Part shown: positions 52,876 through 61,165 of the stretch, one piece after another
Position numbering within the stretch: position 1 is the stretch's first letter
Layout: each line of letters opens with the position of its first letter
Assembly (NCBI RefSeq): GCF_004000825.1
Contig: NZ_BILZ01000006.1
Location: forward strand, 62,001-126,000
DNA: 64,000 nt
Direction of reading: 5' to 3'
DNA from: Paenibacillus kobensis NBRC 15729
GTDB lineage: Bacteria; Bacillota; Bacilli; Paenibacillales; Paenibacillaceae
Notes under the pieces: generated by a model
What the model was told of the DNA's origin: nothing
Databases searched by the model: none
What the model saw: only the letters and a program-made list of their open reading frames with translations
Made by a program: the position numbers and the translations under genes

Positions 52876-54609
52876 CTACTTTGTCTTAATCTCCACCGTA
52901 TGAGAGCTCGCGTTCCATTCCACCTGTATGCCTAGCAGCTGGCCAAAATCTTTCAACGGTACATACAGATTGCCGTTCAGCGTCACGGGAGGGAATGACA
53001 GCTGCTGCTGGCCATCGGCTGTTATCGCGAACGACTTCCCTTGTGTAATCGAAAATACGCGGTTGTTATAAGTCACCGTCGCCTGATTCGTTGCGGCATC
53101 GAACGTGACTTCCGCTCCAACCGCCTCAGTCAAGGATTGGAACGGCACGAACATCCGGTTCGCGCTCGTCATCATGCCCGGTTCGACTGCCCGTTCCACG
53201 CCGTCGATCGACAGCTTCGCCTTCGTCTTCGCGAACGAATCCGCAGCCGCGGAATCAGCGCTAATCGGTTTTACAAGCTCGGAGGGCAGTTGAAACCCAT
53301 ACAGCTTTCCTTCAGCCTGCACAAGCAGCGTACTGCCTGTGGTCTGAAAAGCTCCATAATTTCGTGCGCCGGTATCGTAACGGAACAACGCTTTGCCGGT
53401 CGTCACATTAAGCGCATAGACCGATCCATCCGTCTGTCCGACATACAACCCGGAATCGATCATATCAAGTTGGCTGATCGGGTTGTTAACGCCTTCGTAT
53501 TCGACCTGAGCGCTGTCGAACCATTTAATAGCGTGAATCCCCAATCTTCCTGTATTCGAAAATATAAGCTTTCCGTTATACGGACCTGCAATCCAGCTGC
53601 CATAGTCTGAGATGAGTGCAGGCTTCGCATAGAGCGGGTCGGCATGCAGATTATACCGATATACGCCCTTGCCATTCGTCCCGATATACAGATCGTCGCC
53701 ATCAATGGCGATTTTGTCGAACAATGTGTATTGATGTGTCCGGTCATCCATCAGAGCAGGGAACGTCAACGTGCGAACGATCTCCCCTGTTGTAATCGAT
53801 GCGACATCCAATTTGACCGACCCGCCGCCGTCCGGATTCGGCCATTGATCCTGAAAATACAGCTCGCCGCCATCTGCATGCAGCAGCTTCGAATGGCTGC
53901 CTGCAAGCCTCCATTTGGTCTTGCCGGTCGACGGATCGATTGCATAAGTCGTGCCAACGGTTATCGCACCGGATTCATCCGTATCGAACAACAATACATC
54001 CCCGACGCGCTGCGGAGGAGTAGGCGTCTCCAGTCCGTCATTGCGCCAATTAAGCTTCCCGTCCGTCAGGCGAATGGACACAAGCGTACCGGCACTTGCA
54101 GCATAGAGAGCATTATCTTCTGTTGAAAGCGACAATCCGGTAATTCCTTTCCGCCCTTTCGAAACGGAATCGGTCAATTGAAAGAAGCGCTCTCCCCTGC
54201 CCGTCTTCAGGCTGACCCGATAAATGGCGCCTTCGTTGTCATAGAGATAGGCATAGGCTCCCGCAGTAAGAATAGTGTCCGGACGAAGCTTCTTGCCGTA
54301 TGTCCACAACATTTTGCCCGTATTGGCGCTCCTCGCTGTCAACACCCCTTGCTTCACATACAGAACCGTATTGCCTGTTGTCGTAATTGCAGGATAGGCA
54401 TATACGTCCGCATTCGGCTGGCCGATATCTGCCGACCAGACGGGTTTAGCGATCGGCACGCGATTCCAAGTACTGAAATCCGTCCAAGAAGAATAACTTG
54501 CATTCGTGCCTGACTTGCCCTCGGCGCCCGCAATAGATGCCGTCATGCAAACAAGCGCGAATCCTGCGGCCATCATGGACAGCGCCGTTTTGTGCCATCG
54601 TCTATTCAT
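52876..54609 (-). CDS. Secreted beta-propeller (PQQ-like) protein with copper-amine-oxidase-like stalk domain
   Basis: 577 residues. A signal peptide (about 1-30, MAAGFALVCMTASIAGAEG) precedes seven or so PQQ-like repeats (for example VLYVKQGVLTARSANTGKMLWTYG, LYVGQTDGSVYALNVTTGKALFRYDTG). The last 105 residues are a copper amine oxidase N-terminal-like (stalk) domain: MFVPFQSLTEAVGAEVTFDAATNQATVTY and LYVPLKDFGQLLGIQVEWN. That domain is widespread in Paenibacillus exoproteins and does not bind copper by itself. Probably a cell-wall or matrix-associated binding protein. ATG with GGAGG upstream. Confidence 0.88.
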   Translation of the reverse strand: MNRRWHKTALSMMAAGFALVCMTASIAGAEGKSGTNASYSSWTDFSTWNRVPIAKPVWSADIGQPNADVYAYPAITTTGNTVLYVKQGVLTARSANTGKMLWTYGKKLRPDTILTAGAYAYLYDNEGAIYRVSLKTGRGERFFQLTDSVSKGRKGITGLSLSTEDNALYAASAGTLVSIRLTDGKLNWRNDGLETPTPPQRVGDVLLFDTDESGAITVGTTYAIDPSTGKTKWRLAGSHSKLLHADGGELYFQDQWPNPDGGGSVKLDVASITTGEIVRTLTFPALMDDRTHQYTLFDKIAIDGDDLYIGTNGKGVYRYNLHADPLYAKPALISDYGSWIAGPYNGKLIFSNTGRLGIHAIKWFDSAQVEYEGVNNPISQLDMIDSGLYVGQTDGSVYALNVTTGKALFRYDTGARNYGAFQTTGSTLLVQAEGKLYGFQLPSELVKPISADSAAADSFAKTKAKLSIDGVERAVEPGMMTSANRMFVPFQSLTEAVGAEVTFDAATNQATVTYNNRVFSITQGKSFAITADGQQQLSFPPVTLNGNLYVPLKDFGQLLGIQVEWNASSHTVEIKTK

Positions 54610-54718
54610 TTGCTTTTCCTCCGAATCGGTCCTTATGCTGTCGTCTCTTCCTGAGTTAGCATTCTCTTCCTACTAGACTGACCGGATTGGCAAAAGGTTG
54701 CGGTCGCGCCGCTGATGG

Positions 54719-55882
54719 CTACTTTCCTTCTGCTGCCCTTTCCAGTTGTTTTCTCGGAAAAACTGCTTTAAGCAGTGGCGGCGTCACCAGCGTCGTCACG
54801 ATGACCAACAGTACAACCGACGTAAAATAGTTGTCCGGCAGCAGCTTCGCTTCTAATCCGGAAGCGGCAATAATGAGCGCCACCTCGCCGCGCGAGACCA
54901 TTCCCGCTCCGATTGCAACAGCCGATCGGGTGCCAAAGCCCGTCATTCGGGCGCCAAGCGCGCCGCCGATCAGCTTCGCTGCAATTGCAACGGCGGTCAG
55001 CAGCAGCAAAAATCCGATCTGGCTGCCGAGTCCTTCGAACCGGATGTGCAATCCGATGCTGACGAAGAATACCGGTACGAAGAGCGTGTATGCGATCGGC
55101 TCCACCTTTTTCTCAACCTCATGCTTAAAAGCAGTCTGCGAGATGGCAATGCCTGCCGCGAACGCGCCGATGATGCCGGCAACGCCCATTTTTTCAGCAA
55201 AATAGGCATAGAAGCACAATAGAATCAACGCTGTGCTCATAACCGGTTCTGTCACATGAAGTAACGACAGCTTCTTCATGATGAATGGAACAACAAGCCA
55301 GCTGACGATCAAGATCACAAGAAAGAACAGCGCTTTTTTGGCGAAAATGATCGAAAGAGTTCCGCTCTCAGACGTTCCGAGTACACTCATCATGACCGCA
55401 AGCAGCAGAACGACGATGACATCATCCACCACTGCAGCACCAAGAATCGTTGTTCCTTCCCGCGTATGAAGAGCATCCATCTCCTTCAATGTCTGAACGG
55501 AAATGCTGACAGAAGTCGCACACAGCAGCAGCCCGACGAACAACGACTGCGAACTGGACAGACCAAGGGCGAGCGAAGTTCCGTATCCGCCGATGAACGG
55601 GAGAATGATACCGCCAACCGCTACGGCGAAAGAAGCTTTCCAGTTGCGCTTCAATTGGTCCAAATCGGTCTCGAGCCCGGCAATAAACATTAGCAACAGT
55701 ACGCCGAGCTCCGCAAAATCATCAATGAACGGGCCTGGTTGAATCCAATTCAAAACCGCCGGTCCGATTATAATGCCTGCAATCAGCTTGCCGAGCACCG
55801 ATGGCTGGCCGAGCCTGACCGACAAATCGCCCGCCAGTTTGGTTGATGCGATAATAATCGCCAATGATAAGATAAACATCAT
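54719..55882 (-). CDS. CPA2-family cation:proton antiporter
   Basis: About 387 residues, 11-12 membrane segments, KefB/NapA-type exchanger without a C-terminal RCK domain. LAGDLSVRLGQPSVLGKLIAGIIIGPAVL opens the protein. The ion-binding stretch is in the fifth segment region (AAVVDDVIVVLLLAV, the Asp pair) and VSRGEVALIIAASG is conserved. It likely exchanges Na+ or K+ for H+. ATG at 55882 has GGAGGAGAGG upstream; an in-frame start 44 codons earlier lies in the leader with the attenuator. Monocistronic. Confidence 0.9.
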   Translation of the reverse strand: MMFILSLAIIIASTKLAGDLSVRLGQPSVLGKLIAGIIIGPAVLNWIQPGPFIDDFAELGVLLLMFIAGLETDLDQLKRNWKASFAVAVGGIILPFIGGYGTSLALGLSSSQSLFVGLLLCATSVSISVQTLKEMDALHTREGTTILGAAVVDDVIVVLLLAVMMSVLGTSESGTLSIIFAKKALFFLVILIVSWLVVPFIMKKLSLLHVTEPVMSTALILLCFYAYFAEKMGVAGIIGAFAAGIAISQTAFKHEVEKKVEPIAYTLFVPVFFVSIGLHIRFEGLGSQIGFLLLLTAVAIAAKLIGGALGARMTGFGTRSAVAIGAGMVSRGEVALIIAASGLEAKLLPDNYFTSVVLLVIVTTLVTPPLLKAVFPRKQLERAAEGK

Positions 55883-55912
55883 AAATAGATCCTCTCCTCC
55901 CCAAAATAGACA

Positions 55913-55981
55913 ACAAAAAAAGAGCCTGTAAGATACAGGCTCTCCTAATGCAGACAGAGTCATCCCGTAAATGACAGGCTC
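55913..55981 (-). promoter_or_regulatory. Transcription attenuator in the antiporter leader
   Basis: A terminator (AGAGCCTGTA/TACAGGCTCT, 55921-55943, then a U-run) lies between the promoter and the ribosome site. About 35 bases before it, a second copy of GAGCCTGT occurs (55974-55981) next to a small hairpin (GTCAT/ATGAC, 55959-55975). The upstream GAGCCTGT could pair with the 3' arm of the terminator and form an antiterminator. No known riboswitch class is recognised. Confidence 0.65.
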
Positions 55982-56012
55982 CTCCGTTGCTTGCGTATGA
56001 ACGTTTGTGTTC

Positions 56013-56042
56013 ATTATAGCGAACCAAACCGCTTTTTTGCAA
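56013..56042 (-). promoter_or_regulatory. Sigma-A promoter of the antiporter gene
   Basis: -35 TTGCAA (56037-56042), 18-base spacer, -10 TATAAT (56013-56018); start near 56006, giving a leader of about 125 bases. Confidence 0.65.
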
Positions 56043-56453
56043 CCTCACAATCCTTTGATTGCTGTCTATAAGGCTAACTTACTGACTGGAATACGCTATT
56101 GAATATTACATTACAATTCGTTGTATTATGTGCAATGAGATGGGCATTGTGATCCTCCCAAGAGACGGCTCATTGTAGTTCATACAACGTAAATGGAGTA
56201 AATTAAAAATCTCCCCTATATTCAGTCAAAACCCTGATTTACAATTGTACAAAATACAACGAAATCATGTTCCTGGACCCTAACAGCTTGTTCACATTGT
56301 ATGAACTACAACGAAGCCAGCAGGTTTGGACTAAAATCCCAAAAATGTAATGCCCCGGTCCCAGCATCATGTGCATGAATAGCATCGCATAATGCCGGTC
56401 CAATATACATGCACACGGTGCAGGTTCTTGAGGCGACTTCTAGCTCTTACCCG
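56043..56453. repeat. Gene-free stretch with inverted TTGTA/TACAACG repeats
   Basis: 411 bases without a gene. TTGTAGTTCATACAA (56173-56187) and its exact reverse complement TTGTATGAACTACAA (56297-56311) form a 15-base inverted pair. Further ACAACG or CGTTGT motifs occur near 56117, 56187, 56256 and 56310, often followed by A/T-rich bases. The arms are themselves near-palindromic. No transposase or U-run is seen. Confidence 0.6.
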
Positions 56454-56756
56454 CTACTCGTTCGCTGCTCCGGCAGCCAATTGCTCGCGGCAGAATTCCG
56501 CAAACACCGCAAGTTCCTCGTCTTCTAAGTCGATCTCCAGATAGCGGTCGGACGAACGTTCGCGAAGCTCGTATTTGACGATTCTCGATCCGCTCTCCTC
56601 TACGCCGAAGATCACTCTAGCATAGACGCCGCCCTCGCTATAGAGCTCGTCGTCGTCCGGCACGTCGAGGTCGAGAATAAACTCGTACCGTTGTCCTGGT
56701 ATAATGCCGAACGGGTCTTTCACCAGTTCGACGCTGTATTCCGTAATCGTTAACAT
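56454..56756 (-). CDS. Hypothetical acidic protein downstream of the helicase
   Basis: 100 residues, strongly acidic (DLDVPDDDELYSEGG, IDLEDEELAVFAEFC). Alternating strands suggest a small beta-rich fold; no signal peptide or membrane span. It resembles short conserved Bacillales proteins of the DUF6509 kind, but I am not certain of that family. The ATG overlaps the last seven bases of the helicase gene, so translation is coupled. Confidence 0.6.
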   Translation of the reverse strand: MLTITEYSVELVKDPFGIIPGQRYEFILDLDVPDDDELYSEGGVYARVIFGVEESGSRIVKYELRERSSDRYLEIDLEDEELAVFAEFCREQLAAGAANE

Positions 56757-58765
56757 GGGGCCATCCTCTCTACGGTTGACGGCAGGAATCGCTCGATCTG
56801 CTCCGCAACTTCCTGTCGGTTCAACTGCTGTCCGAATATAGTGACGATACCGCGGTCTTCCCGCGTTCGAATCAACCGGCCGATACCCTGCCGCATGCGC
56901 AGCAGCATATGCGGCATCTCAACGTCCAAGAACGGGTCGTCCGCATCCTTCCGTTTCGCATCGAATACGGGATCATGCGGCGGGAACGGAAGCGACCAGA
57001 CGATGACATGCGACAGCGACGGCCCTGGAATGTCGAGTCCTTCCCACAGCGTCACTGCACACAGTACGCTTCCCTCATCGTTCTGGAACTGTGAGATCAG
57101 ATGGCTGATCTCGGCTGAGCCTTCATATAGAAACCGGTATTGCGCGGCTTCCGGTAGCATCGCGGCCTCTGCGCGGAACCGGTTCAACTGCTCGAACGAA
57201 GGGAACAGAATAAGCGAACCGCCCTCGGACTTCGATAACCGCTGGAGCACGCTCGCCGTCTTGTTCACCGTTGATTCAGCCGATTCCGGATACAAGACAG
57301 CATGCATCTGAGCTTCATAATCATACGGAGATGCGACAGTAAACGACTGATAGTCGCTAATGCCGAGACTGCGCGCGATATAATCGAACGAACCATCAAC
57401 CGACAGCGTAGCCGAGGAGAATACGACCGGCATCTTCCGGCCGAACACCTTATCTGCCAGTATCTCTTTCACCTTGCGAGGCATAATGACGAGCGTTACG
57501 CCCTCTCGCTCTTCCGTTACCCAAGAGATGAGCATCTCTGGCTGCTTGAACAGCGACAACGCCAGCTGAATCATCTCCAGGTGCTCTTCTACGATCTTGA
57601 GCTGATAGTCGTCGATCGTGTGCAAACCGCTTTCGAAGACAAGCTCTTCCTCGATTACAGCAAGCAATCCGCTGAAGCGTGTAATTTCCCGCAGCAGCTT
57701 ATCGCTCAGCACGACTTCCTTGCGGTTCGAGTCTTGTACTTGAACGCTGCTTAGACGCAGCAATTCGAATAGCGCCTCGCTGGCACTGATGGCATCCTCA
57801 ATCGCATAAGCGAGCGATTCACGCACCTCGCCGTCGAGCAGACGCGTAACGATGCTCTCGAACAACGAGTGCTTCAGCTTGTACGTCAGCGCGTTCTGTG
57901 CAGCTGTCTCTAGCAAATGCCCCTCGTCGAAGACGACGGAGCTGTGCTCCGGCAGCAGCGGCAGCTGTCCTTCCCGCTTCCTTGCGTCATACGTCCATAC
58001 GTGCTCCATATAGAAGTCATGCGAGCAGATGATGAGATCTGCAGCTTTGCGGTAATGCTCGCGGGACAGCGTCTGGCCGCACCGGTGCCGCTGGCTGCAG
58101 ACGAGGCAATCCTGGAATACATCCCAGCCAATATGGTTCCACTGCTCGTCCGACAGCTCCGGATAATCTTTGCGGTTGCCGTACGGGTGGAACGATTGCA
58201 TCGTATCCGGGCGGTGCACAAATTTCGGCAGCTCGTCGTAGATCGTACCGAACGGCTCCGCCTCTTCCCCGTTCACCCGAACGTCGTCGAGCTTGTTCAA
58301 GCAAATATATTGATCGGGCGATTTGCCAAGCCGCGCATCGATCGTCAGATTCAAATGCCGGGCAAGCTTGGCGATATCGCCTTCAGGCTTCACCAGCTGT
58401 TCAATCAGCGACTCGTCAGCGCATGCGATTATAGCAGGCTTGCGAGTATACCGCGCATAGCATATGGCGTACAATAAATAGACAAGCGTCTTGCCTGTTC
58501 CTACGCCAGCTTCGGCGAAAATCGTCTTCTTCTCGTTGTACGCCCGCTCTAGCTGGAATGCCATATAGATTTGTTCGTCGCGTACCTCGAAGCCCGCCTC
58601 TGGCAGAAGCTCATAGAACACGTCAGCGATCCAATCGCTTGCCTGCTGAATGAACGGACTTCCGGGATCAAATTGAAACGGATAATTAGCCAATCGAATT
58701 AAGCCCTCCACATCGTCAGTTAACTCCATCGTTCCATTATACCGCACATTGGACGTTACTTTCAC
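56750..58765 (-). CDS. DinG/YpvA-type ATP-dependent DNA helicase
   Basis: Up to 671 residues, XPD/DinG superfamily 2. It closely follows B. subtilis YpvA: EVRDEQIYMAFQLERAYNEKKTIFAEAGVGTGKT (Walker A, about 60-95), the Fe-S cysteines in YICLNKL and DCLVCSQRHRCG (about 160-225), LIICSHDFYMEHVW, the DEGH box in VVFDEGHLLE and the final MRQGIGRLIRTREDRG (motif VI). It unwinds DNA or R-loops. The start is unclear: GTG at 58765 or ATG at 58729, which has TATAAT only six bases upstream. Confidence 0.9.
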   Translation of the reverse strand: MKVTSNVRYNGTMELTDDVEGLIRLANYPFQFDPGSPFIQQASDWIADVFYELLPEAGFEVRDEQIYMAFQLERAYNEKKTIFAEAGVGTGKTLVYLLYAICYARYTRKPAIIACADESLIEQLVKPEGDIAKLARHLNLTIDARLGKSPDQYICLNKLDDVRVNGEEAEPFGTIYDELPKFVHRPDTMQSFHPYGNRKDYPELSDEQWNHIGWDVFQDCLVCSQRHRCGQTLSREHYRKAADLIICSHDFYMEHVWTYDARKREGQLPLLPEHSSVVFDEGHLLETAAQNALTYKLKHSLFESIVTRLLDGEVRESLAYAIEDAISASEALFELLRLSSVQVQDSNRKEVVLSDKLLREITRFSGLLAVIEEELVFESGLHTIDDYQLKIVEEHLEMIQLALSLFKQPEMLISWVTEEREGVTLVIMPRKVKEILADKVFGRKMPVVFSSATLSVDGSFDYIARSLGISDYQSFTVASPYDYEAQMHAVLYPESAESTVNKTASVLQRLSKSEGGSLILFPSFEQLNRFRAEAAMLPEAAQYRFLYEGSAEISHLISQFQNDEGSVLCAVTLWEGLDIPGPSLSHVIVWSLPFPPHDPVFDAKRKDADDPFLDVEMPHMLLRMRQGIGRLIRTREDRGIVTIFGQQLNRQEVAEQIERFLPSTVERMAPC

Positions 58766-58892
58766 CTGGTTCCTGATGAAAAGATAACGTTATTGCGCAA
58801 TGGGCCTGATTACCTATTTTGTGAGCTTAATGAAACTAATACTTGCCCTATCTCGTCCAATTCATGCACAATAATAAGATCATTTTGTTAAG

Positions 58893-59825
58893 GTGGTTAT
58901 CGTTATTCAAGCTTCAGATTCGAAAATGAGTGCAGCGGAAGGCGCGTATCCGTCCGATATATCGGTCGTTAGATTGTTGTGGTCGCAGCTTCGTCCGAAG
59001 CAGTGGACCAAAAATGTGCTCATATTTGCCGCTCTTCTGTTCACGTTCCAACAGTTCAATGTCCACAATGTATTGACCACGATTGTCGGATTTTTCTTGT
59101 TCTGCTTCGTCTCGGGTTGCGTCTACATCCTGAACGATTTCGTAGACCGGGAAGCAGACCGCAATCATCCCGTCAAGCGTCACCGTCCTATGGCTTCCGG
59201 CCGGTTGAATCCCGGAATCGCGATTGTTTTCGGCGCATTTCTGCTCCTTGCATCATTAGGCACAGCTATCGCAATGCGCCCGTTGTTCGGCTTGATTCTG
59301 CTCATCTACTTCCTGATGAATGTATCGTACTCGCTGCGGCTGAAACATGTCGTGATCGTTGACATTATGATCATCGCGGCAGGCTTCGTGCTGCGTGCCA
59401 TCGGCGGCGGCGTCATTATCGGCGTCTCGTTTACTCCATGGTTTCTGCTTTGTACGCTGCTGTTATCGTTGTTCCTTGCAATCGGGAAACGGCGCCATGA
59501 GCTTATGCTGTTGGAGCAGGACAAAGGCACGCACCGTAAAGTACTGGAGCAATACTCGTTCGCTCTGCTGGACCAGATGAACGGAATTGTGACGACGGCT
59601 ACTATTATGACTTATTCGTTGTTCACGTTCACTTCTGGCCGAACGGTTCATCTCATGTGGACGATTCCGTTCGTCATCTTCGGCATCTTCCGCTACTTGT
59701 ATCTCATCCATATTGAGAAGAAAGGCGGCGCGCCCGACCGGGTGCTGTTCGAGGACAAGCCGATTCTGTTCACGGTCATTTTGTACGGCATCAGCGTAGT
59801 AACCATTCTAGCTGTATTCGAATAA
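58893..59825 (+). CDS. UbiA-family polyprenyl-phosphate phosphoribosyltransferase (DPPR synthase-like)
   Basis: About 300 residues, eight or nine membrane segments. The first Asp motif with the following block, NDFVDREADRNHPVKRHRPM (about 81-100), is the variant typical of decaprenyl-phosphate 5-phosphoribosyltransferases (Rv3806c/UbiA, NoeC). It is not that of menaquinone or heme prenyltransferases. VVIVDIMIIAAGFVLRAIGGG matches the same group. It should transfer phosphoribose from PRPP to a polyprenyl phosphate at the inner membrane face. The start is unsure: GTG 58893, ATT 58905 (AAGGTGG upstream) or ATG 58926. First gene of a four-gene cassette. Confidence 0.85.
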   Translation: MVIVIQASDSKMSAAEGAYPSDISVVRLLWSQLRPKQWTKNVLIFAALLFTFQQFNVHNVLTTIVGFFLFCFVSGCVYILNDFVDREADRNHPVKRHRPMASGRLNPGIAIVFGAFLLLASLGTAIAMRPLFGLILLIYFLMNVSYSLRLKHVVIVDIMIIAAGFVLRAIGGGVIIGVSFTPWFLLCTLLLSLFLAIGKRRHELMLLEQDKGTHRKVLEQYSFALLDQMNGIVTTATIMTYSLFTFTSGRTVHLMWTIPFVIFGIFRYLYLIHIEKKGGAPDRVLFEDKPILFTVILYGISVVTILAVFE

Positions 59826-59875
59826 TATGCGGCACCATTTTCTACTGTCATGATTGAAGGGTTGTATCTGGAACT

Positions 59876-60829
59876 ATGAAACAGAAATTCGCCATATTTG
59901 ATATCGATCATACGATTCTAAGCGAAGATTCCATGTTCAGGTTTGTCCGTTACGGCATTCGCCGCTATCCCCGGACAAGCCTTAACGTGGTGCGGATCGG
60001 ACTGTTCACGGTCCTCTATATGCTGAAGATCATTTCGGTCGAGAAAGTAAAAGAAGCGTACTTCCATGCGATTCGTTATATGGACGAGTCGGATTTGGAG
60101 CATTTTTATGATACGGAGCTCTCTCCTCGCCTCTATGAGGCTGCTACACAAGAATTGCAGCGCGTCAAACAAGAAGGGTACCATGTGCTTCTCATTACCG
60201 CTTCACCGCATGCTTATATGAAATATTTCGCCAAGATGCCAGAAGTCGATGCCGTTATCGGGACCGATCTGCGCCAGACGGAAGACCGCTATTCAAGCAT
60301 CGTAGAGGGCGTTAACAACAAAGGCGAGGAGAAGGCGAAACGGCTGCAGCGTTATTTGGAAGAGCATAACCTGGAGATCGACGCTGAGCAATCCTGCGCC
60401 TACTCCGACTCGTTATCCGACTGGCCGTTGTTCCGCCTTGTGAAGCACCGTTATCTCATTAACCGGAGCGGAGAAGGCCTAATTGCGTGCAATTGGAAGC
60501 CGGAGCCGAGCAGAAGCCGCTATGCAGGCAAGCTGTTCATGATTCTGTCTGCCATTCTAGCCGCAACGGGCCAGCTGTTCTGGGCTTGGAGCAGCGAGAG
60601 CGTTCTCTATATGGTCTTCGGCTTCGGATGCTACGGCCTCGGCATGCTGTTCATGCTGCGCGCGCTTGCACAGGAGAAACTTTCTGTCGCTTATCCTCTC
60701 ATGTGTGTCAGCTATATCGTCGCCATGCTGTACGGCTGGTGGTTTCTTGGAGAAGAGATTACGGTGACGAAGGCTGCAGCCGTTGTCATGATCGGAATCG
60801 GGGTGGCACTGACTTCTTATGACCAATAG
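59876..60829 (+). CDS. HAD phosphatase fused to an SMR/EamA-like membrane domain
   Basis: 317 residues in two parts. Residues 1-205 are a HAD-IB phosphatase: FDIDHT (nucleophile Asp9, Asp11), LLITASPH (motif II), the Lys-rich KGEEKAKRL (motif III) and AYSDSLSDWPLF (motif IV, Asp178/Asp182). Residues 213-317 carry four membrane spans like small multidrug resistance or ArnE/ArnF flippases. It would remove the 5-phosphate of polyprenyl-phosphoribose and join a flippase. ATG; 50 bases after the UbiA gene and overlapping the next gene by 11 bases. Confidence 0.85.
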   Translation: MKQKFAIFDIDHTILSEDSMFRFVRYGIRRYPRTSLNVVRIGLFTVLYMLKIISVEKVKEAYFHAIRYMDESDLEHFYDTELSPRLYEAATQELQRVKQEGYHVLLITASPHAYMKYFAKMPEVDAVIGTDLRQTEDRYSSIVEGVNNKGEEKAKRLQRYLEEHNLEIDAEQSCAYSDSLSDWPLFRLVKHRYLINRSGEGLIACNWKPEPSRSRYAGKLFMILSAILAATGQLFWAWSSESVLYMVFGFGCYGLGMLFMLRALAQEKLSVAYPLMCVSYIVAMLYGWWFLGEEITVTKAAAVVMIGIGVALTSYDQ

Positions 60830-61139
60830 CACCGATATGCTGCTGCTTGTCCTCATGACCCTATTCGGCTCGGCCGGCGGAGCGCTGCTCAAGCTCTTCT
60901 CTTCTACCCGGAAGCTGAAGTGGGCCGCCTTCGGCTTGGCCGCATACGGGGCTGGTGCGCTGCTCAATATTTATCTGCTAAGCGTGCTCCCCTATACGCT
61001 TGTCGTACCTGCTAATGCGCTGACGTTTGTCTGGGCAATGGTGCTGGCCAAATGGATATTCGGCGAACAAATAAAAGGGCTTCGATGGGCAGGCGTCGCT
61101 TTCATTATGGGCGGCCTGATCCTTCTTACCATGAACTGA
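60819..61139 (+). CDS. SMR/ArnE-like small membrane protein
   Basis: 106 residues, four membrane segments (about 6-25, 34-52, 58-77, 87-104). LLLVLMTLFGSAGGALLKLFSS opens it, and NALTFVWAMVLAKWIFGEQIKGLRW and GLILLTMN close it. It lacks the Glu14 that EmrE-type drug pumps need, as ArnE/ArnF lipid-sugar flippases also do. It most likely pairs with the SMR domain of the upstream fusion to flip a polyprenyl-phosphate sugar. Starts inside the end of the fusion gene. Confidence 0.8.
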   Translation: MTNSTDMLLLVLMTLFGSAGGALLKLFSSTRKLKWAAFGLAAYGAGALLNIYLLSVLPYTLVVPANALTFVWAMVLAKWIFGEQIKGLRWAGVAFIMGGLILLTMN

Positions 61140-61165
61140 TCACTAACTATCGATGGAGGTTGTGC

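Noticed and set aside
55883-56014. Start of the antiporter at 56014
   Set aside because: It would place the attenuator terminator inside the coding region and the promoter -10 at the start codon; the ATG at 55882 has GGAGGAGAGG.
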